A stretch of DNA of 64,000 nucleotides from [Clostridium] symbiosum (GCA_021769625.1 JAETSN010000011.1:1-64000); one strand, 5' to 3'; shown: positions 7,337-16,849, numbered from the stretch's first letter. The notes: a model not told the origin generated them from the letters alone. Numbers and translations: made by a program.

Positions 7337-9241
7337 TCACCTGTCATGCTCCGCCGCATGGAGCCTCGCCGGCGCGCTGTTTCCCACATACTCCGTCACG
7401 ATCCTCTTTGCAATACAGCCGTCCGTCAGCCCCAGTTCTTCCTCCAAAATGTTTACACTGCCATGTTCCACATACAGATCCGGGAGGGCTATGGAGAGCA
7501 CTTTCATCCGACATCCCGGCAGAGAGTCCACAAAGCTTCTGACGCTCTCCCCGAAACCGCCCTTCGCCACATTCTCTTCTATTGTCACCAGCAGTTTATG
7601 GCTGCCGGCCAGTTCCTCGATCAGCGCCTCGTCAACAGGTTTGACAAACCGGGCGTTCACAAGGGAGCAGGCATAGCCGATATCCTTCAGCATCTTCCTG
7701 ACGGAAACCGCAGTCTTCACCATACTGCCCACCGCCATCAGGCAGATGTCCTCCTCTTCGTAGAGCACTTCGCTCTTTCCGTATTCCACCGGTTTCCGGA
7801 ACTCCTGCAGGCCGTCGTAGGCCTCGCCTCTGGGATATCGGATTGCAATGGGACCTTCAAACTGCAGGGCAAACTTCAGCATATCCGACAGCTCCCACTT
7901 GTTTTTCGGCGCCATCACATGCATATTCGGTATCATAGACAGATAAGACAGATCAAAGATCCCCTGGTGCGTCTCTCCGTCGCTTCCCACAAGCCCCGCC
8001 CGGTCGATGGCAAAGATCACCGGCAGGTTCTGGATACAGACATCATGGATGATCTGGTCATAAGCCCTTTGCAGAAAAGAGGAATACACGGCGACCACCG
8101 GGCGCATTCCGCCTGCCGCAAGCCCCGCCGCGAAAGTCACGGCATGCTCCTCCGCGATGCCCACATCAAAAAACCGCTCCGGGTAAATATTGCGGAAACG
8201 CTTGAGTCCTGTGCCGTCCGCCATCGCCGCCGTGATCGCCACCACCCTTTTATCCCTCGCCGCAAGTTTGATCATCACTGTGGAAAAAATATCGGTATAA
8301 TTCGCCTTCGTGCGGGGATGTGCCGGAAGCCCTGTCTCGATCTCAAAAGGTTCCGCGCCGTGGAACCTCGCCGGATGTTTTTCCGCCGGCATATAGCCTT
8401 TCCCCTTTGTCGTCAGCATATGTATCAGGACAGCTCCCTTTACCTTTTTTGCCTCCCGGATGAATCTGGCCATCTTCAGCGTGTCATGGCCGTCCACAGG
8501 CCCCATATAGGTGACGCCCAGATCCTCGAAATACATGCCCGGCACCACGAGACGCTTCACATCATTTTTCACCCGGCGGATCCCCTCCACCATGGTCTCC
8601 CCGTGATGGAAGCCGATCAGCGTATTATACACCGTATTCTTCAGATCCAGATAATTTTCTGTGGTGCGGATCGCGTTCAGATACTTGGACACGCCGCCCA
8701 CATTTTCGGAGATGGACATATTGTTGTCGTTTAATATGATGATAAAGTTGGTGTCCAGCTTGCTGGCATTGTTGATCGCCTCGTAAGCCATGCCGCCGGT
8801 CAGGGCGCCGTCGCCGATCACCGAGACAACCGTGAAATCCTGTTTCTGCAGATCCCGCGCCTTCACCATCCCCAGCCCCGCCGAGATCGAAGTGGAGCTG
8901 TGCCCCGTGTCAAAACTATCGCAGTCGCTCTCCTTCCGCTTCGGGAAACCGCTCATGCCGCCGTACCTGCGCAGCGTGTCAAACCCCTGCACCCTGCCGG
9001 TCAGCAGTTTGTGGGTATACGCCTGATGTCCCACATCCCAGATGATCTTATCCTTCGGCAGGTCCAGCGAAAGGTGCAGCGCCATGGTCAGCTCCACACA
9101 GCCCAGATTGGAGCCTAAGTGTCCGCCGGTAACGGAAATCTTCCGGATCAGAAACTCCCGGATCTCCTGCGCCAGGTCCCCCAGATGCTCTTTCTCTATT
9201 TTTTTGATATCGTTCGGTTTTTTGATCTTTTCCAAGTACAT
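7337..9241 (-). CDS. dxs: 1-deoxy-D-xylulose-5-phosphate synthase
   Basis: 634 residues, the normal length. This thiamine diphosphate enzyme condenses pyruvate and glyceraldehyde 3-phosphate in the first step of the MEP isoprenoid pathway. The catalytic His region is TGGHLGSNLG, and the ThDP-binding motif GDGALTGGMAYEAINNA ends in the downstream NDN (ILNDNNMSIS). The pyrimidine domain has DVGIAEEHAVTFAAG, and the transketolase C-terminal domain follows. It sits next to ispA, so the first MEP step and prenyl chain elongation are encoded together. Confidence 0.97.
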   Translation of the reverse strand: MYLEKIKKPNDIKKIEKEHLGDLAQEIREFLIRKISVTGGHLGSNLGCVELTMALHLSLDLPKDKIIWDVGHQAYTHKLLTGRVQGFDTLRRYGGMSGFPKRKESDCDSFDTGHSSTSISAGLGMVKARDLQKQDFTVVSVIGDGALTGGMAYEAINNASKLDTNFIIILNDNNMSISENVGGVSKYLNAIRTTENYLDLKNTVYNTLIGFHHGETMVEGIRRVKNDVKRLVVPGMYFEDLGVTYMGPVDGHDTLKMARFIREAKKVKGAVLIHMLTTKGKGYMPAEKHPARFHGAEPFEIETGLPAHPRTKANYTDIFSTVMIKLAARDKRVVAITAAMADGTGLKRFRNIYPERFFDVGIAEEHAVTFAAGLAAGGMRPVVAVYSSFLQRAYDQIIHDVCIQNLPVIFAIDRAGLVGSDGETHQGIFDLSYLSMIPNMHVMAPKNKWELSDMLKFALQFEGPIAIRYPRGEAYDGLQEFRKPVEYGKSEVLYEEEDICLMAVGSMVKTAVSVRKMLKDIGYACSLVNARFVKPVDEALIEELAGSHKLLVTIEENVAKGGFGESVRSFVDSLPGCRMKVLSIALPDLYVEHGSVNILEEELGLTDGCIAKRIVTEYVGNSAPARLHAAEHDR

Positions 9242-9272
9242 AACGGCTTTGCCCCCATGACTGACTGCTTTT

Positions 9273-10184
9273 TTACTTTCTTCTTGTGATCAGGCTGACG
9301 ATCAGCTCTTCCAGAAACTCATTTTTCTCCCCGCCGCCCCGCAGGATCTCCAGCGCTTCTTCGGAAAGTTTTTCCACATCCTGTCTGGATCTCTCCAGTC
9401 CATAAACCGACACATATGTCAGTTTGTCATTTTTTTCGTCGCTCCCCACCGGTTTTCCGAGTTCTTCCGATGTACCGGTGATATCCAGAATATCGTCCTG
9501 TATCTGGAAGGCGATGCCGATGCAATACCCCGCCTTTTCCAGTTCCTTTACAGCTTTTTCATCCGCTCCCGCAAGGTGTGCGCCGATCATCATTGCGGAC
9601 TCGATCAGCGCCGCCGTTTTATGCGCATGAATGAACAGCAGTTTCTCCCCGTCCAGCCGGAGCTTCCGCTTTTCCGCCTCCACATCCACAGCCTGTCCGC
9701 CGATCATGCCGTAAATGCCGGCCTTCTCCGCCAGGATCTTCAGCGCGCCGCCGATCCGTCCGGCGTCCGCTTCCGTATGAAAATCCTCTTCCGCCGAAAA
9801 AGCTTTGCATGCCGTTTCAAACGCAAAATTCAGAAGCCCGTCCCCCGCCAGAATAGCCATGGCTTCCCCGTAAACGGCATGGGTCGTCTTTTTCCCTCTC
9901 CGGTACAGATCGTTGTCCATCGCCGGCAGATCGTCATGCACCAGGGAGTAGGTGTGGATCATCTCCTGCGCTGCCATAAACGGTTCCACGATCTGGCCGC
10001 TGCCCCCGAACATCCTGTAGCATTCCAGCATCAGAAGCGGCCGCAGCCTCTTTCCCCCCGCCAGAAAACTGTAATTCATCGCCTCCAGAAGGCTCTTTTG
10101 AAAGCCTTCCTCCTTCGGAAGATACTTCCCGATCACCTTTTCGGTGTACGATACGCGCTCCTGCAGTTCTTTTTGAAAATCCAT
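9273..10184 (-). CDS. ispA: Polyprenyl synthetase (farnesyl/geranylgeranyl diphosphate synthase)
   Basis: 303 residues. It condenses isopentenyl diphosphate with allylic diphosphates. The first Asp-rich motif is HDDLPAMDNDLYRRG and the second is QDDILDITG; KRLRPLL near residue 45 binds substrate. Residues 4-5 upstream of the first Asp motif are a tyrosine-serine pair (TYSLVHDD), which fits a C15 (farnesyl) product, though chain length cannot be proven from sequence. ATG 10182-10184 is preceded by GGAGGAG. It lies 4 bases after the xseB stop and upstream of dxs. Confidence 0.93.
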   Translation of the reverse strand: MDFQKELQERVSYTEKVIGKYLPKEEGFQKSLLEAMNYSFLAGGKRLRPLLMLECYRMFGGSGQIVEPFMAAQEMIHTYSLVHDDLPAMDNDLYRRGKKTTHAVYGEAMAILAGDGLLNFAFETACKAFSAEEDFHTEADAGRIGGALKILAEKAGIYGMIGGQAVDVEAEKRKLRLDGEKLLFIHAHKTAALIESAMMIGAHLAGADEKAVKELEKAGYCIGIAFQIQDDILDITGTSEELGKPVGSDEKNDKLTYVSVYGLERSRQDVEKLSEEALEILRGGGEKNEFLEELIVSLITRRK

Positions 10185-10187
10185 GAT

Positions 10188-10403
10188 CTAAAACTCCTCC
10201 AGTTCCCCGTTTTCATTCAGCTTCAGCACACTTTTTTCCACTTTGTCGATCATCTCATTGCACTGCTTCAGCAGCTTCATGCCTTCCTGATACACCCGGA
10301 AGGATTCTTCCAGCGAAATATCCGGGGACTCCAGATCACTTAACATTTCATCCAGCTTTTCAAAGGATTCCTCCAGGCTGATCTCCTTCTTCTCTTCTTC
10401 CAT
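10188..10403 (-). CDS. xseB: Exodeoxyribonuclease VII small subunit
   Basis: 71 residues from ATG 10401-10403 with GAGGGAGAA upstream. The core SLEESFEKLDEMLSDLE followed by SLEESFRVYQEGMKLLKQCN is the typical two-helix XseB pattern. XseB binds the long C-terminal helix of XseA to form the active exonuclease. An 11-codon upstream extension is in frame but unlike other XseB proteins. It sits between xseA and ispA as usual. Confidence 0.94.
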   Translation of the reverse strand: MEEEKKEISLEESFEKLDEMLSDLESPDISLEESFRVYQEGMKLLKQCNEMIDKVEKSVLKLNENGELEEF

Positions 10404-10508
10404 GCTTTTTCTCCCTCTGGGGAAAAGTATTCCCATTACTCCCGCCTAAAATTCAGCGTCTTTTTTCAATGTATTTACCACTCCCGGTTTCCTGAAGGGA
10501 CACGATCG

Positions 10509-11708
10509 TCATTCGCCTGTATTTACCGCTTCCGCCTCCACGAAGCCGTCCGTCACAAAAATCTTCAGCCTGTCCCCGGCTTTCACCTGTTTCACAGAAA
10601 CCAGCGTCTTCCCCTCCGCCGTGCTGACGTAGGAATACCCCTGCTTCAGTTTTTCAAGGGGGGAAAGTCCCTTCATCCGCTCAATGTAGAGAAGCAGTTT
10701 CTGTCTTTTCTCCGCCAGCTTCTGATCCATGGCATCCTGCAGCGCCCCCTCAAGGTTCATCGCAAAGTTCCGTTTTTCCCTGATCCGGGAAAGGGGACTC
10801 AGATACCGCAGTCTGGTCTTCCTGTTCTGGAGCTGCATGGAAGCCTCGCGGAGTTTTCTCTCCATACCGCGGCGGTACATCTCCCGCACCCCCGAAAACC
10901 GCTCCGACAATTCCCTGATATCGTAAACCGCCAGTTCCGCCGCCGCGGAAGGTGTGGGCGCCCTTAGATCCGCCACAAAATCGGTGATCGTCACATCCGT
11001 CTCGTGTCCCACCGCGGAGATCACCGGCACGGCGCACTCAAATACCGCCCTGGCCACGGCCTCCTCGTTGAAAGCCCACAGATCCTCGATGGAGCCGCCG
11101 CCCCTTCCCACGATCATCACATCCACGCCCAGGCCTTCCAGCGCGTGAATGCCGTTTATGATACTGGGTGCCGCCCCTTCCCCCTGCACAACGGCAGGAT
11201 ACAGTATGATCTGCACATAGGGGTTTCTGCGGCCCACGATGTTGATGATATCCCGCACCGCCGCTCCGGTCTGTGCCGTCACCACGCCCAGCGTCCGGAT
11301 ATATTTCGGGATCTTCCGCTTATACTCCGCCGCGAACATCCCCTCTTCCTCCAGCTCCCGCTTCAACTGTTCGAACCGCACATAGAGATCACCGATGCCC
11401 TGCCGGACGATCTTCTGCGCGTAGAGCTGATACTTCCCGTCCCGCTCATAGACGTCCACCCTGCCGGTCACGACGATCTGCATCCCCTCCGTCATCCGAA
11501 ATGCAAGACCGGAACGACTGCCGGCAAACATCACGCAGGCAATCGTCCCGGAACGGTCTTTCAGAGTAAAATAAATATGCCCTGAAGTATGATATTTACA
11601 GTTGCTGACCTCGCCTTTTACAGAGATGGACTGAAGCATATAGTCCTGCGTAAACATGTTTTTAATATAAGAATTTACCTGGGCAACCGTATAGACATTC
11701 TGTGCCAT
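10509..11708 (-). CDS. xseA: Exodeoxyribonuclease VII large subunit
   Basis: 399 residues from ATG 11706-11708 (MAQNVYTVAQVNSYIKN), four bases after the nusB stop and preceded by GAGGTAGGG. An OB-fold DNA-binding domain covers about residues 1-100. The catalytic domain contains GVVTAQTGAAVRDI (about residue 135) and the motif VGRGGGSIEDLWAFNEE, followed by VGHETDVTITDFVADLRAPTPSAAAE (with conserved His, Asp and Arg). A long helical region for XseB binding follows. The enzyme degrades single-stranded DNA from both ends. Confidence 0.96.
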   Translation of the reverse strand: MAQNVYTVAQVNSYIKNMFTQDYMLQSISVKGEVSNCKYHTSGHIYFTLKDRSGTIACVMFAGSRSGLAFRMTEGMQIVVTGRVDVYERDGKYQLYAQKIVRQGIGDLYVRFEQLKRELEEEGMFAAEYKRKIPKYIRTLGVVTAQTGAAVRDIINIVGRRNPYVQIILYPAVVQGEGAAPSIINGIHALEGLGVDVMIVGRGGGSIEDLWAFNEEAVARAVFECAVPVISAVGHETDVTITDFVADLRAPTPSAAAELAVYDIRELSERFSGVREMYRRGMERKLREASMQLQNRKTRLRYLSPLSRIREKRNFAMNLEGALQDAMDQKLAEKRQKLLLYIERMKGLSPLEKLKQGYSYVSTAEGKTLVSVKQVKAGDRLKIFVTDGFVEAEAVNTGE

Positions 11709-11712
11709 GACC

Positions 11713-12138
11713 CTACCTCGGTTCCTCCGCTTTCGCAAATTTTGCCAGAACCCCGTTCACAAAAGATGCCGAGCCGTCCTGTCCGTAGCTCTTCGCCAGT
11801 TCCACCGCCTCATTGATCGCCACGCCGGTGGGGATCTTCTCATCAAAACAGATCTCATAAACCGCAAGGCGTATGATCGTAAGATCCACCTTGCCCATAC
11901 GCTTCGTGCTCCATCCTGTCGCTTTTTCGTCTATCATCGCATCAATTTCGGGGAGCTTTGCCACAATGGCGTCATACTTCCCCGTAATCTCCAGCTTGTC
12001 CTTCTCGGCCGCTTCCTCCGGGAAATCTTCCGCATCCTCCAGAAACAATTCCTTCTGCTCTTCCATTTCCTCGGCCTTATAAAATTCCACACGGAACAGC
12101 AGCTTAAAGATGCGTTCCCTTATTTCCCGTCTGTTCAT
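11713..12138 (-). CDS. nusB: Transcription antitermination factor NusB
   Basis: 141 residues, all-helical. The N-terminal RNA-binding segment reads MNRREIRERIFKLLFRVEF, and the C-terminal segment ETRIPTGVAINEAVELAKSYG-like region (KIPTGVAINEAVELAKSYG) is diagnostic. NusB pairs with S10/NusE on boxA to support rRNA antitermination. Its residue 35-60 acidic stretch is longer than in E. coli. ATG 12136-12138 follows CGGAGAT. It sits after asp23 and ahead of xseA. Confidence 0.95.
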   Translation of the reverse strand: MNRREIRERIFKLLFRVEFYKAEEMEEQKELFLEDAEDFPEEAAEKDKLEITGKYDAIVAKLPEIDAMIDEKATGWSTKRMGKVDLTIIRLAVYEICFDEKIPTGVAINEAVELAKSYGQDGSASFVNGVLAKFAKAEEPR

Positions 12139-12171
12139 AATATCTCCGGTTATTTCATCTGTCGTTTAAGT

Positions 12172-12561
12172 TTACTTTGAAGCCTTCACCATATTGACGC
12201 CGGCGATCCGGATGTTCACATCCGTCACTTCCAGCCCTGTCATGCTCTCGATCGCGTTCTGCACCTTCGTCTGGATATTCCGCCCGGTAGTCGGAATATT
12301 ATAACCGTATTCAATATTGACGGAAATATCCACTTTTACCTTCTTATTGTAAACTTCTACCTTCACACCTCTGGCTATATTTTTATACCCTATCTTATTC
12401 ATCAGCTCATGTGTGATATTCCCGACCATGGAGGAAACCCCTTCCACCTCCGTAGCCGCCAGCGCCGCTATCATCGCCACCACGTCATCTGCGATCTTCA
12501 CAGAACCCATGCTGTCATCTTCCCTCAATTCCAGACTCTGTCTTTCCATCTCTTTACTCAT
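12172..12561 (-). CDS. Asp23/Gls24 family envelope stress protein
   Basis: 129 residues of the Asp23/DUF322 family. After a 15-residue charged leader the core reads GSVKIADDVVAMIAALAATEVEGV and continues to a C-terminal VTDVNIRIAGVNM. Proteins of this type (YqhY in Bacillus) are found before nusB and are linked to envelope homeostasis or acetyl-CoA carboxylase control in some species. No membrane segment is present. The start ATG 12559-12561 has CAGGAGAAAAG upstream. It is the first gene of the run that reaches spoIVB, so the promoter probably lies in 12562-12760. Confidence 0.92.
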   Translation of the reverse strand: MSKEMERQSLELREDDSMGSVKIADDVVAMIAALAATEVEGVSSMVGNITHELMNKIGYKNIARGVKVEVYNKKVKVDISVNIEYGYNIPTTGRNIQTKVQNAIESMTGLEVTDVNIRIAGVNMVKASK

Positions 12562-12760
12562 TTTCTTTTCTCCTGTTTTATTTTATATTTTCTGCACTAT
12601 CCATATGATCCTGCAAATCACTTGGCAATAAAACTCATACTCACTCTTCCGACAATTCACCTATATCTAAACCAGTATACCAAAAAACTCCGCTTTTGCA
12701 AAGCATATCTTTTTTCGCTCCCCCTGGCACCTGACTGACACTTTATCACTTCCACAGCCA

Positions 12761-12896
12761 GTTCCGGCAGAATGATATTCCTGAAGGAGGCCCTTGGAAA
12801 ACGCCGGCACTTGGCGAGGTCCTTAACGAGCCTAGTACCGCTGCGTTTTCCACGGAGCGAAAGCGCGCCGACGCAGAAATATCATTCTGCCGGAAC
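12761..12896. repeat. Intergenic element bounded by a perfect 19-bp inverted repeat with internal stem
   Basis: The outer arms at 12761-12779 and 12878-12896 are perfect reverse complements (19 bp). Inside, 12796-12804 (GGAAAACGC) pairs with 12843-12851 (GCGTTTTCC), extended by further pairs on each side. No protein frame is convincing. A 34-bp part of it (12779-12812) recurs at 44128-44161 with 5 mismatches. The rest of the 12562-12916 gap shows nothing more that I can name. Confidence 0.75.
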
Positions 12897-12916
12897 GTCC
12901 GCCTGCCAAAACCCTC

Positions 12917-14317
12917 TTACTCCCAAAAACTGATCGTCCCCATCTCCTCATTCCCGGAATAAGCGATCTTATATTCCCCGTCGGCTGCATAAGTCCCGAA
13001 ATAATCAAAGATCTTCTGCTCTTCGATCAGATTCCGGAAAATATCCTGATAAACCTGCCCGCTCGACGCCTTGAGCGTCACGGTATTTCGCCCCTGTGCC
13101 TTCGCCTCCTCGAAGATCCCCCGGATCTTCCCTTCATCATAGCCTTCCAGATAAAGCCCTTCCCGGACGAAATAATTATCTTTCGTGGAAGTACATGCCG
13201 GAAGCGTAAAATCCGGATCGACATAGTGATTCTTTCTGATCTCCGCATCCGTCACACAAAGATAGCTGTAATCGATATTCGGCGCCCCCTCTTTTTCGCT
13301 CTCTGCGGACGAGTAATAAGAAGGATCGCCCCAGGTGGCATCCATATGATAATATACCCCGTCGATCTCCACAATATTCCATGCATGGGAATCACCGTTC
13401 GTCCTCCCGTTTACGATAATGCATGGAATGCCGAGATCATTCAGCAGATACTGCGCCGCCTTGGCATAACCGTTGCAGACGGATTTTTTATCCAGAAATA
13501 CGGAACAGATATTCTGGTTATCCGGCGAGTCCATACTGTAATCCGTGGAGAGGATCAGATCCTCATAAACCCGCTTCACCGTCTCATACTCGTCATACCC
13601 CACCAGGCTGCCGACCCGCCTTTCCACCTCTGCATCGATTATCTTCTGCCTTCTCGCCACTTCCCCGGCATCGTAGGTATATCTGCCGGAAAACGTGATG
13701 TACTGTACCTCTTCATTTCTCGTGTACTGTGTATAAGTATAACCGTTCAGATAAAAAAATTCCGGATGGTCGTTGATAATACTCTGATAGACTCTCGGCA
13801 GGATCTCCGCATCTGTCGTGGAGATCAGGATCTCCTCCGCCTGCTTTGACAGGATCTGATAGCATTCCGCATAGAGCACTTTTTCCGTGCTGCCAAGTTG
13901 TTCAAAGTAATAATTGCCGGACTGTGCCTCCAAAAGCCCGATGATATCTGATTCCGAAAGCCCGATCTCCTCCCGCCTTTTCTCAAGCTCATCCCCGGAA
14001 AGACTCTTACTCCCCTCCTCGACCTGATTTTCCTCGATCTCAAATCCTTCCGCTCCGCCTGAATTTCCGGAAGAAGACGCCTCATCCGACACCGCCTCCG
14101 CATTTTCCGGCTCCTGATCCTCTTCTCCCGCCGTCTCATCCTCCGGCCCGCTTACCTCCGCCTCCGATGAATCCTCAGGAAAATCCCCAATTCCACCGCA
14201 CCCGCTCAGCCAGATAACACAGCACAAAAACAAAGACAGCACAGTAAATACCGGCTTTCTTCCCCTCCTGTTTCTCCTGCTTCCTCCGTTCTCACTCTTT
14301 TTCAGAAAAAAACACAT
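12917..14317 (-). CDS. Transglutaminase-like lipoprotein
   Basis: 466 residues. A lipoprotein signal peptide ends in the lipobox LSGC (about residue 40), followed by a long Glu/Ser-rich linker to about residue 110. The transglutaminase-like fold near residues 280-340 shows a Cys-His-Asp triad: Cys in SVCNGYAKAAQYLL, His in DSHAWNIVEIDG, and Asp in YHMDATWGDPS. Such extracellular proteins may act as proteases, amidases or cross-linkers of wall or surface peptides; the substrate is unknown. ATG 14315-14317 lies downstream of GGGAGGAAC inside the end of prfC, so the two genes are probably coupled. Confidence 0.88.
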   Translation of the reverse strand: MCFFLKKSENGGSRRNRRGRKPVFTVLSLFLCCVIWLSGCGGIGDFPEDSSEAEVSGPEDETAGEEDQEPENAEAVSDEASSSGNSGGAEGFEIEENQVEEGSKSLSGDELEKRREEIGLSESDIIGLLEAQSGNYYFEQLGSTEKVLYAECYQILSKQAEEILISTTDAEILPRVYQSIINDHPEFFYLNGYTYTQYTRNEEVQYITFSGRYTYDAGEVARRQKIIDAEVERRVGSLVGYDEYETVKRVYEDLILSTDYSMDSPDNQNICSVFLDKKSVCNGYAKAAQYLLNDLGIPCIIVNGRTNGDSHAWNIVEIDGVYYHMDATWGDPSYYSSAESEKEGAPNIDYSYLCVTDAEIRKNHYVDPDFTLPACTSTKDNYFVREGLYLEGYDEGKIRGIFEEAKAQGRNTVTLKASSGQVYQDIFRNLIEEQKIFDYFGTYAADGEYKIAYSGNEEMGTISFWE

Positions 14318-14325
14318 GTTATTTT

Positions 14326-15921
14326 TTAGTTCCTCCCAAACTCAGACAGCCTGAGCTCCTTATTCCGCTCACATGTCATCCGGATGCTCCACTCATTCAC
14401 GAACAGGAGCAGCGGATTCCCTTTCAGATCCTGAATCTTCTTCATATCGGAAGTTCCCTGAAGCCGCGCCACATCGATCTCATCCTTATTTTCGATCCAA
14501 CGGATATACTCGTAGGGAAGCTGATCCAATGCGATATCGACCCGGTATTCATTTTCCAGACGGTACTTTAACACTTCAAACTGCAGGACGCCCACCACGC
14601 CCACAATGATCTCCTCCATACCGCCCGCCAACTCCTGGAATACCTGGATAGCGCCCTCCTGGGCGATCTGGCTGACCCCCTTGATAAACTGCTTTCTCTT
14701 CATCGTATCCATCTGGCGCACTCTGGCAAAATGCTCCGGTGCAAAAGTGGGGATCCCTTCATACTGAAAATTCTCCTTCGGCATGCAGAGCGTATCCCCG
14801 ATGGAAAAGATACCCGGATCAAAAACACCGATGATATCCCCCGCATAGGCCTCCGTCAGGACCTTCCGCTCATCCGCCATGATCTGCTGGGGCTGGGAAA
14901 GCCGCATGACTCTGCCGCTCTGCACATGCCGCACCTCCATCGCCGCATCATACTTCCCGGTACAGATCCGCATGAACGCGATCCTGTCCCTGTGGGCCTT
15001 GTTCATATTCGCCTGTATCTTGAACACAAAGGCGGAAAACTCATGCTCTGTCGGCAAAAGCAGCCCGATATCCGCCTTTCTCGGCAGGGGCGTCGTCGCC
15101 ATCTCGAGGAAATGCCGCAAAAAGATCTCCACGCCGAAGTTGGTCAGTGCCGAGCCGAAAAATACCGGTGTCAGATCGCCGCTCCTGACATCCGCCAGAT
15201 CAAATTCCGCACCGGCGCCGTCAAGCAGCTCCAGCTCCTCCAGCAGCTTGTCCATAGCCTCCGCACCGATGGCATCTGAGAGTTCCTCCCTGTCGTCCAG
15301 CGGGATCTCCCTTGAGATTCCCTCTTTTGTCCCTTTTTCCGTATCGGAAAAGGTGATGACCTTGTTCCTGTCCCTGTCATAGACCCCCTTGAAGCCCCTT
15401 CCGGAACCGATCGGCCAGTTTACGGGACAGGTTGCGATCCCCAGTTCCTTCTCCACCTCATCCAAAAGATCAAAGGTATCGTTGGCATCCCGGTCCATCT
15501 TGTTGATGAACGTAAAGATCGGGATATGCCGCATGGCGCAGACCTTGAACAGCTTCCTTGTCTGCGCCTCCACGCCCTTCGACGCGTCTATGACCATCAC
15601 CGCGGAATCCGCCGCCATCAGCGTCCTGTAGGTATCCTCCGAAAAGTCCTGATGTCCCGGCGTATCCAGAATATTGATACAGCATCCGTCATATTCAAAC
15701 TGAAGCACGGAGGAAGTGACGGAGATACCTCTCTCCTTCTCGATCTCCATCCAGTCCGACACCGCATGTCTCGCCGTCGCTTTTCCCTTGACGCTGCCGG
15801 CAAGGTTGATCGCACCGCCGTATAATAAAAATTTCTCCGTAAGTGTTGTCTTACCCGCATCCGGGTGGGAAATGATCGCAAACGTCCTTCTCCGATTGAT
15901 TTCCTTCGTATAATCTGTCAC
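14326..15921 (-). CDS. prfC: Peptide chain release factor 3
   Basis: 531 residues. RF3 is a translational GTPase that recycles RF1/RF2 from the ribosome. G1 is SHPDAGKTTLTEK (residues 19-31), the switch region has ERGISVTSS, G3 is DTPGHQDFSEDT and G4 is NKMDRD. The region SDWMEIEKERGISV distinguishes RF3 from EF-G. Domain II and III motifs follow to full length. A terminator for spoIIIA lies upstream (15975-16002), so prfC needs its own promoter in 15922-15974, which I could not pick out with confidence. Confidence 0.97.
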   Translation of the reverse strand: MTDYTKEINRRRTFAIISHPDAGKTTLTEKFLLYGGAINLAGSVKGKATARHAVSDWMEIEKERGISVTSSVLQFEYDGCCINILDTPGHQDFSEDTYRTLMAADSAVMVIDASKGVEAQTRKLFKVCAMRHIPIFTFINKMDRDANDTFDLLDEVEKELGIATCPVNWPIGSGRGFKGVYDRDRNKVITFSDTEKGTKEGISREIPLDDREELSDAIGAEAMDKLLEELELLDGAGAEFDLADVRSGDLTPVFFGSALTNFGVEIFLRHFLEMATTPLPRKADIGLLLPTEHEFSAFVFKIQANMNKAHRDRIAFMRICTGKYDAAMEVRHVQSGRVMRLSQPQQIMADERKVLTEAYAGDIIGVFDPGIFSIGDTLCMPKENFQYEGIPTFAPEHFARVRQMDTMKRKQFIKGVSQIAQEGAIQVFQELAGGMEEIIVGVVGVLQFEVLKYRLENEYRVDIALDQLPYEYIRWIENKDEIDVARLQGTSDMKKIQDLKGNPLLLFVNEWSIRMTCERNKELRLSEFGRN

Positions 15922-15974
15922 TTATGTTTCCTCCGGTTTTTCCATATACTGAACCTGCGCCGCCTGCACAGGCA

Positions 15975-16002
15975 AAACAGGGAGTAAGGCTGCTCCCTGT
16001 TT
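15975..16002 (-). terminator. Rho-independent terminator after spoIIIAH
   Basis: Arms AAACAGGGAG (15975-15984) and CTCCCTGTTT (15993-16002) form a perfect 10-bp stem with an 8-base loop. On the minus strand the stem is followed by a short T run. It lies 42 bases after the spoIIIAH stop and before prfC. Confidence 0.8.
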
Positions 16003-16044
16003 CCCTTTTAGACGCCAATATGAGTAGTATATCACATATTCCTC

Positions 16045-16836
16045 TTAATTCAAAGTAGTACTGATCACAATATTTTCAATTGGCGTTCCGGTCTTTCTCA
16101 TCACGATGTCCTCGATCTGTGCCCGCTGGGAGTCCGAAAGATCCGCGTTGGACACCACCACATCCACCGTATCCCCGGTGATGCTGACCACCGCATCCTC
16201 AAATCCCCTCGCCTCCAGCAGTATTTCCGCAGACATTTCCTTCTCCGCCGTCTCTGTCAGGCCGACGATGCTGTTCAGCGCGACCTGTTTCTGGTCATCC
16301 GCTATGTTGGTGCTGTTGATGATCTCCATCAGTGCCGCCTTGTTTTCCGCCCTGGTCTGCTCCTTCATCAGCTTTGCGCCCTGCAGGGTATTGACATTGA
16401 CCGTCGCCGTAAAGACTGCCTCTCCCGGCACTTCGCCCTCCTGCACATCCGAGCTCTCCGCCAGCATGCTCTCTATGGAGGCCAGCTCATCCTCATAGCC
16501 GTCGTCGATATCCGCCACATCACTGTCCAGGCTCTCAATATCCGTCAGCATATCCTCATCGGAAATATCCAGTTCAGCTGAATCTGTGTCGGTGGCGCTC
16601 ATATCGCTATTCACATCCATCTCCGCCAGTTCATCCGCCGTATATGTATCTTCCACCGTGTATTCTATCATACTCGCCGCCTCCGACGCAGTATTTTCCG
16701 CCTGTTCCTCTCCATCCCCCTCCGATATGGTGATCTGATCCGATACGTCACCGGAAAAATGCAGATAACCTGCTACTGCGATCATCAGGGCTAAAGCCGT
16801 TATCATAAGCTGATTCTTTTTAAATATTTTTTTCAA
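16045..16836 (-). CDS. spoIIIAH: Stage III sporulation protein AH
   Basis: 263 residues. SpoIIIAH sits in the mother-cell membrane and forms a ring that binds forespore SpoIIQ across the intermembrane space. One N-terminal membrane segment (about residues 8-26) is followed by a very acidic linker (about 40-125) and a C-terminal ring-building domain from FTATVNVNTLQGAKL to ENIVISTTL. The start codon is TTG at 16834-16836 with GGGGAGAGAGG upstream. It closes the spoIIIA operon and is followed by a terminator. Confidence 0.94.
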   Translation of the reverse strand: MKKIFKKNQLMITALALMIAVAGYLHFSGDVSDQITISEGDGEEQAENTASEAASMIEYTVEDTYTADELAEMDVNSDMSATDTDSAELDISDEDMLTDIESLDSDVADIDDGYEDELASIESMLAESSDVQEGEVPGEAVFTATVNVNTLQGAKLMKEQTRAENKAALMEIINSTNIADDQKQVALNSIVGLTETAEKEMSAEILLEARGFEDAVVSITGDTVDVVVSNADLSDSQRAQIEDIVMRKTGTPIENIVISTTLN

Positions 16837-16849
16837 ACCTCTCTCCCCT

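Noticed and set aside
6911-8734. Long plus-strand open frame (607 codons) over tlyA and dxs
   Set aside because: It is antisense to two clear genes, has composition rich in His, Arg and Pro typical of antisense frames in GC-rich DNA, lacks a ribosome site and shows no family motif.
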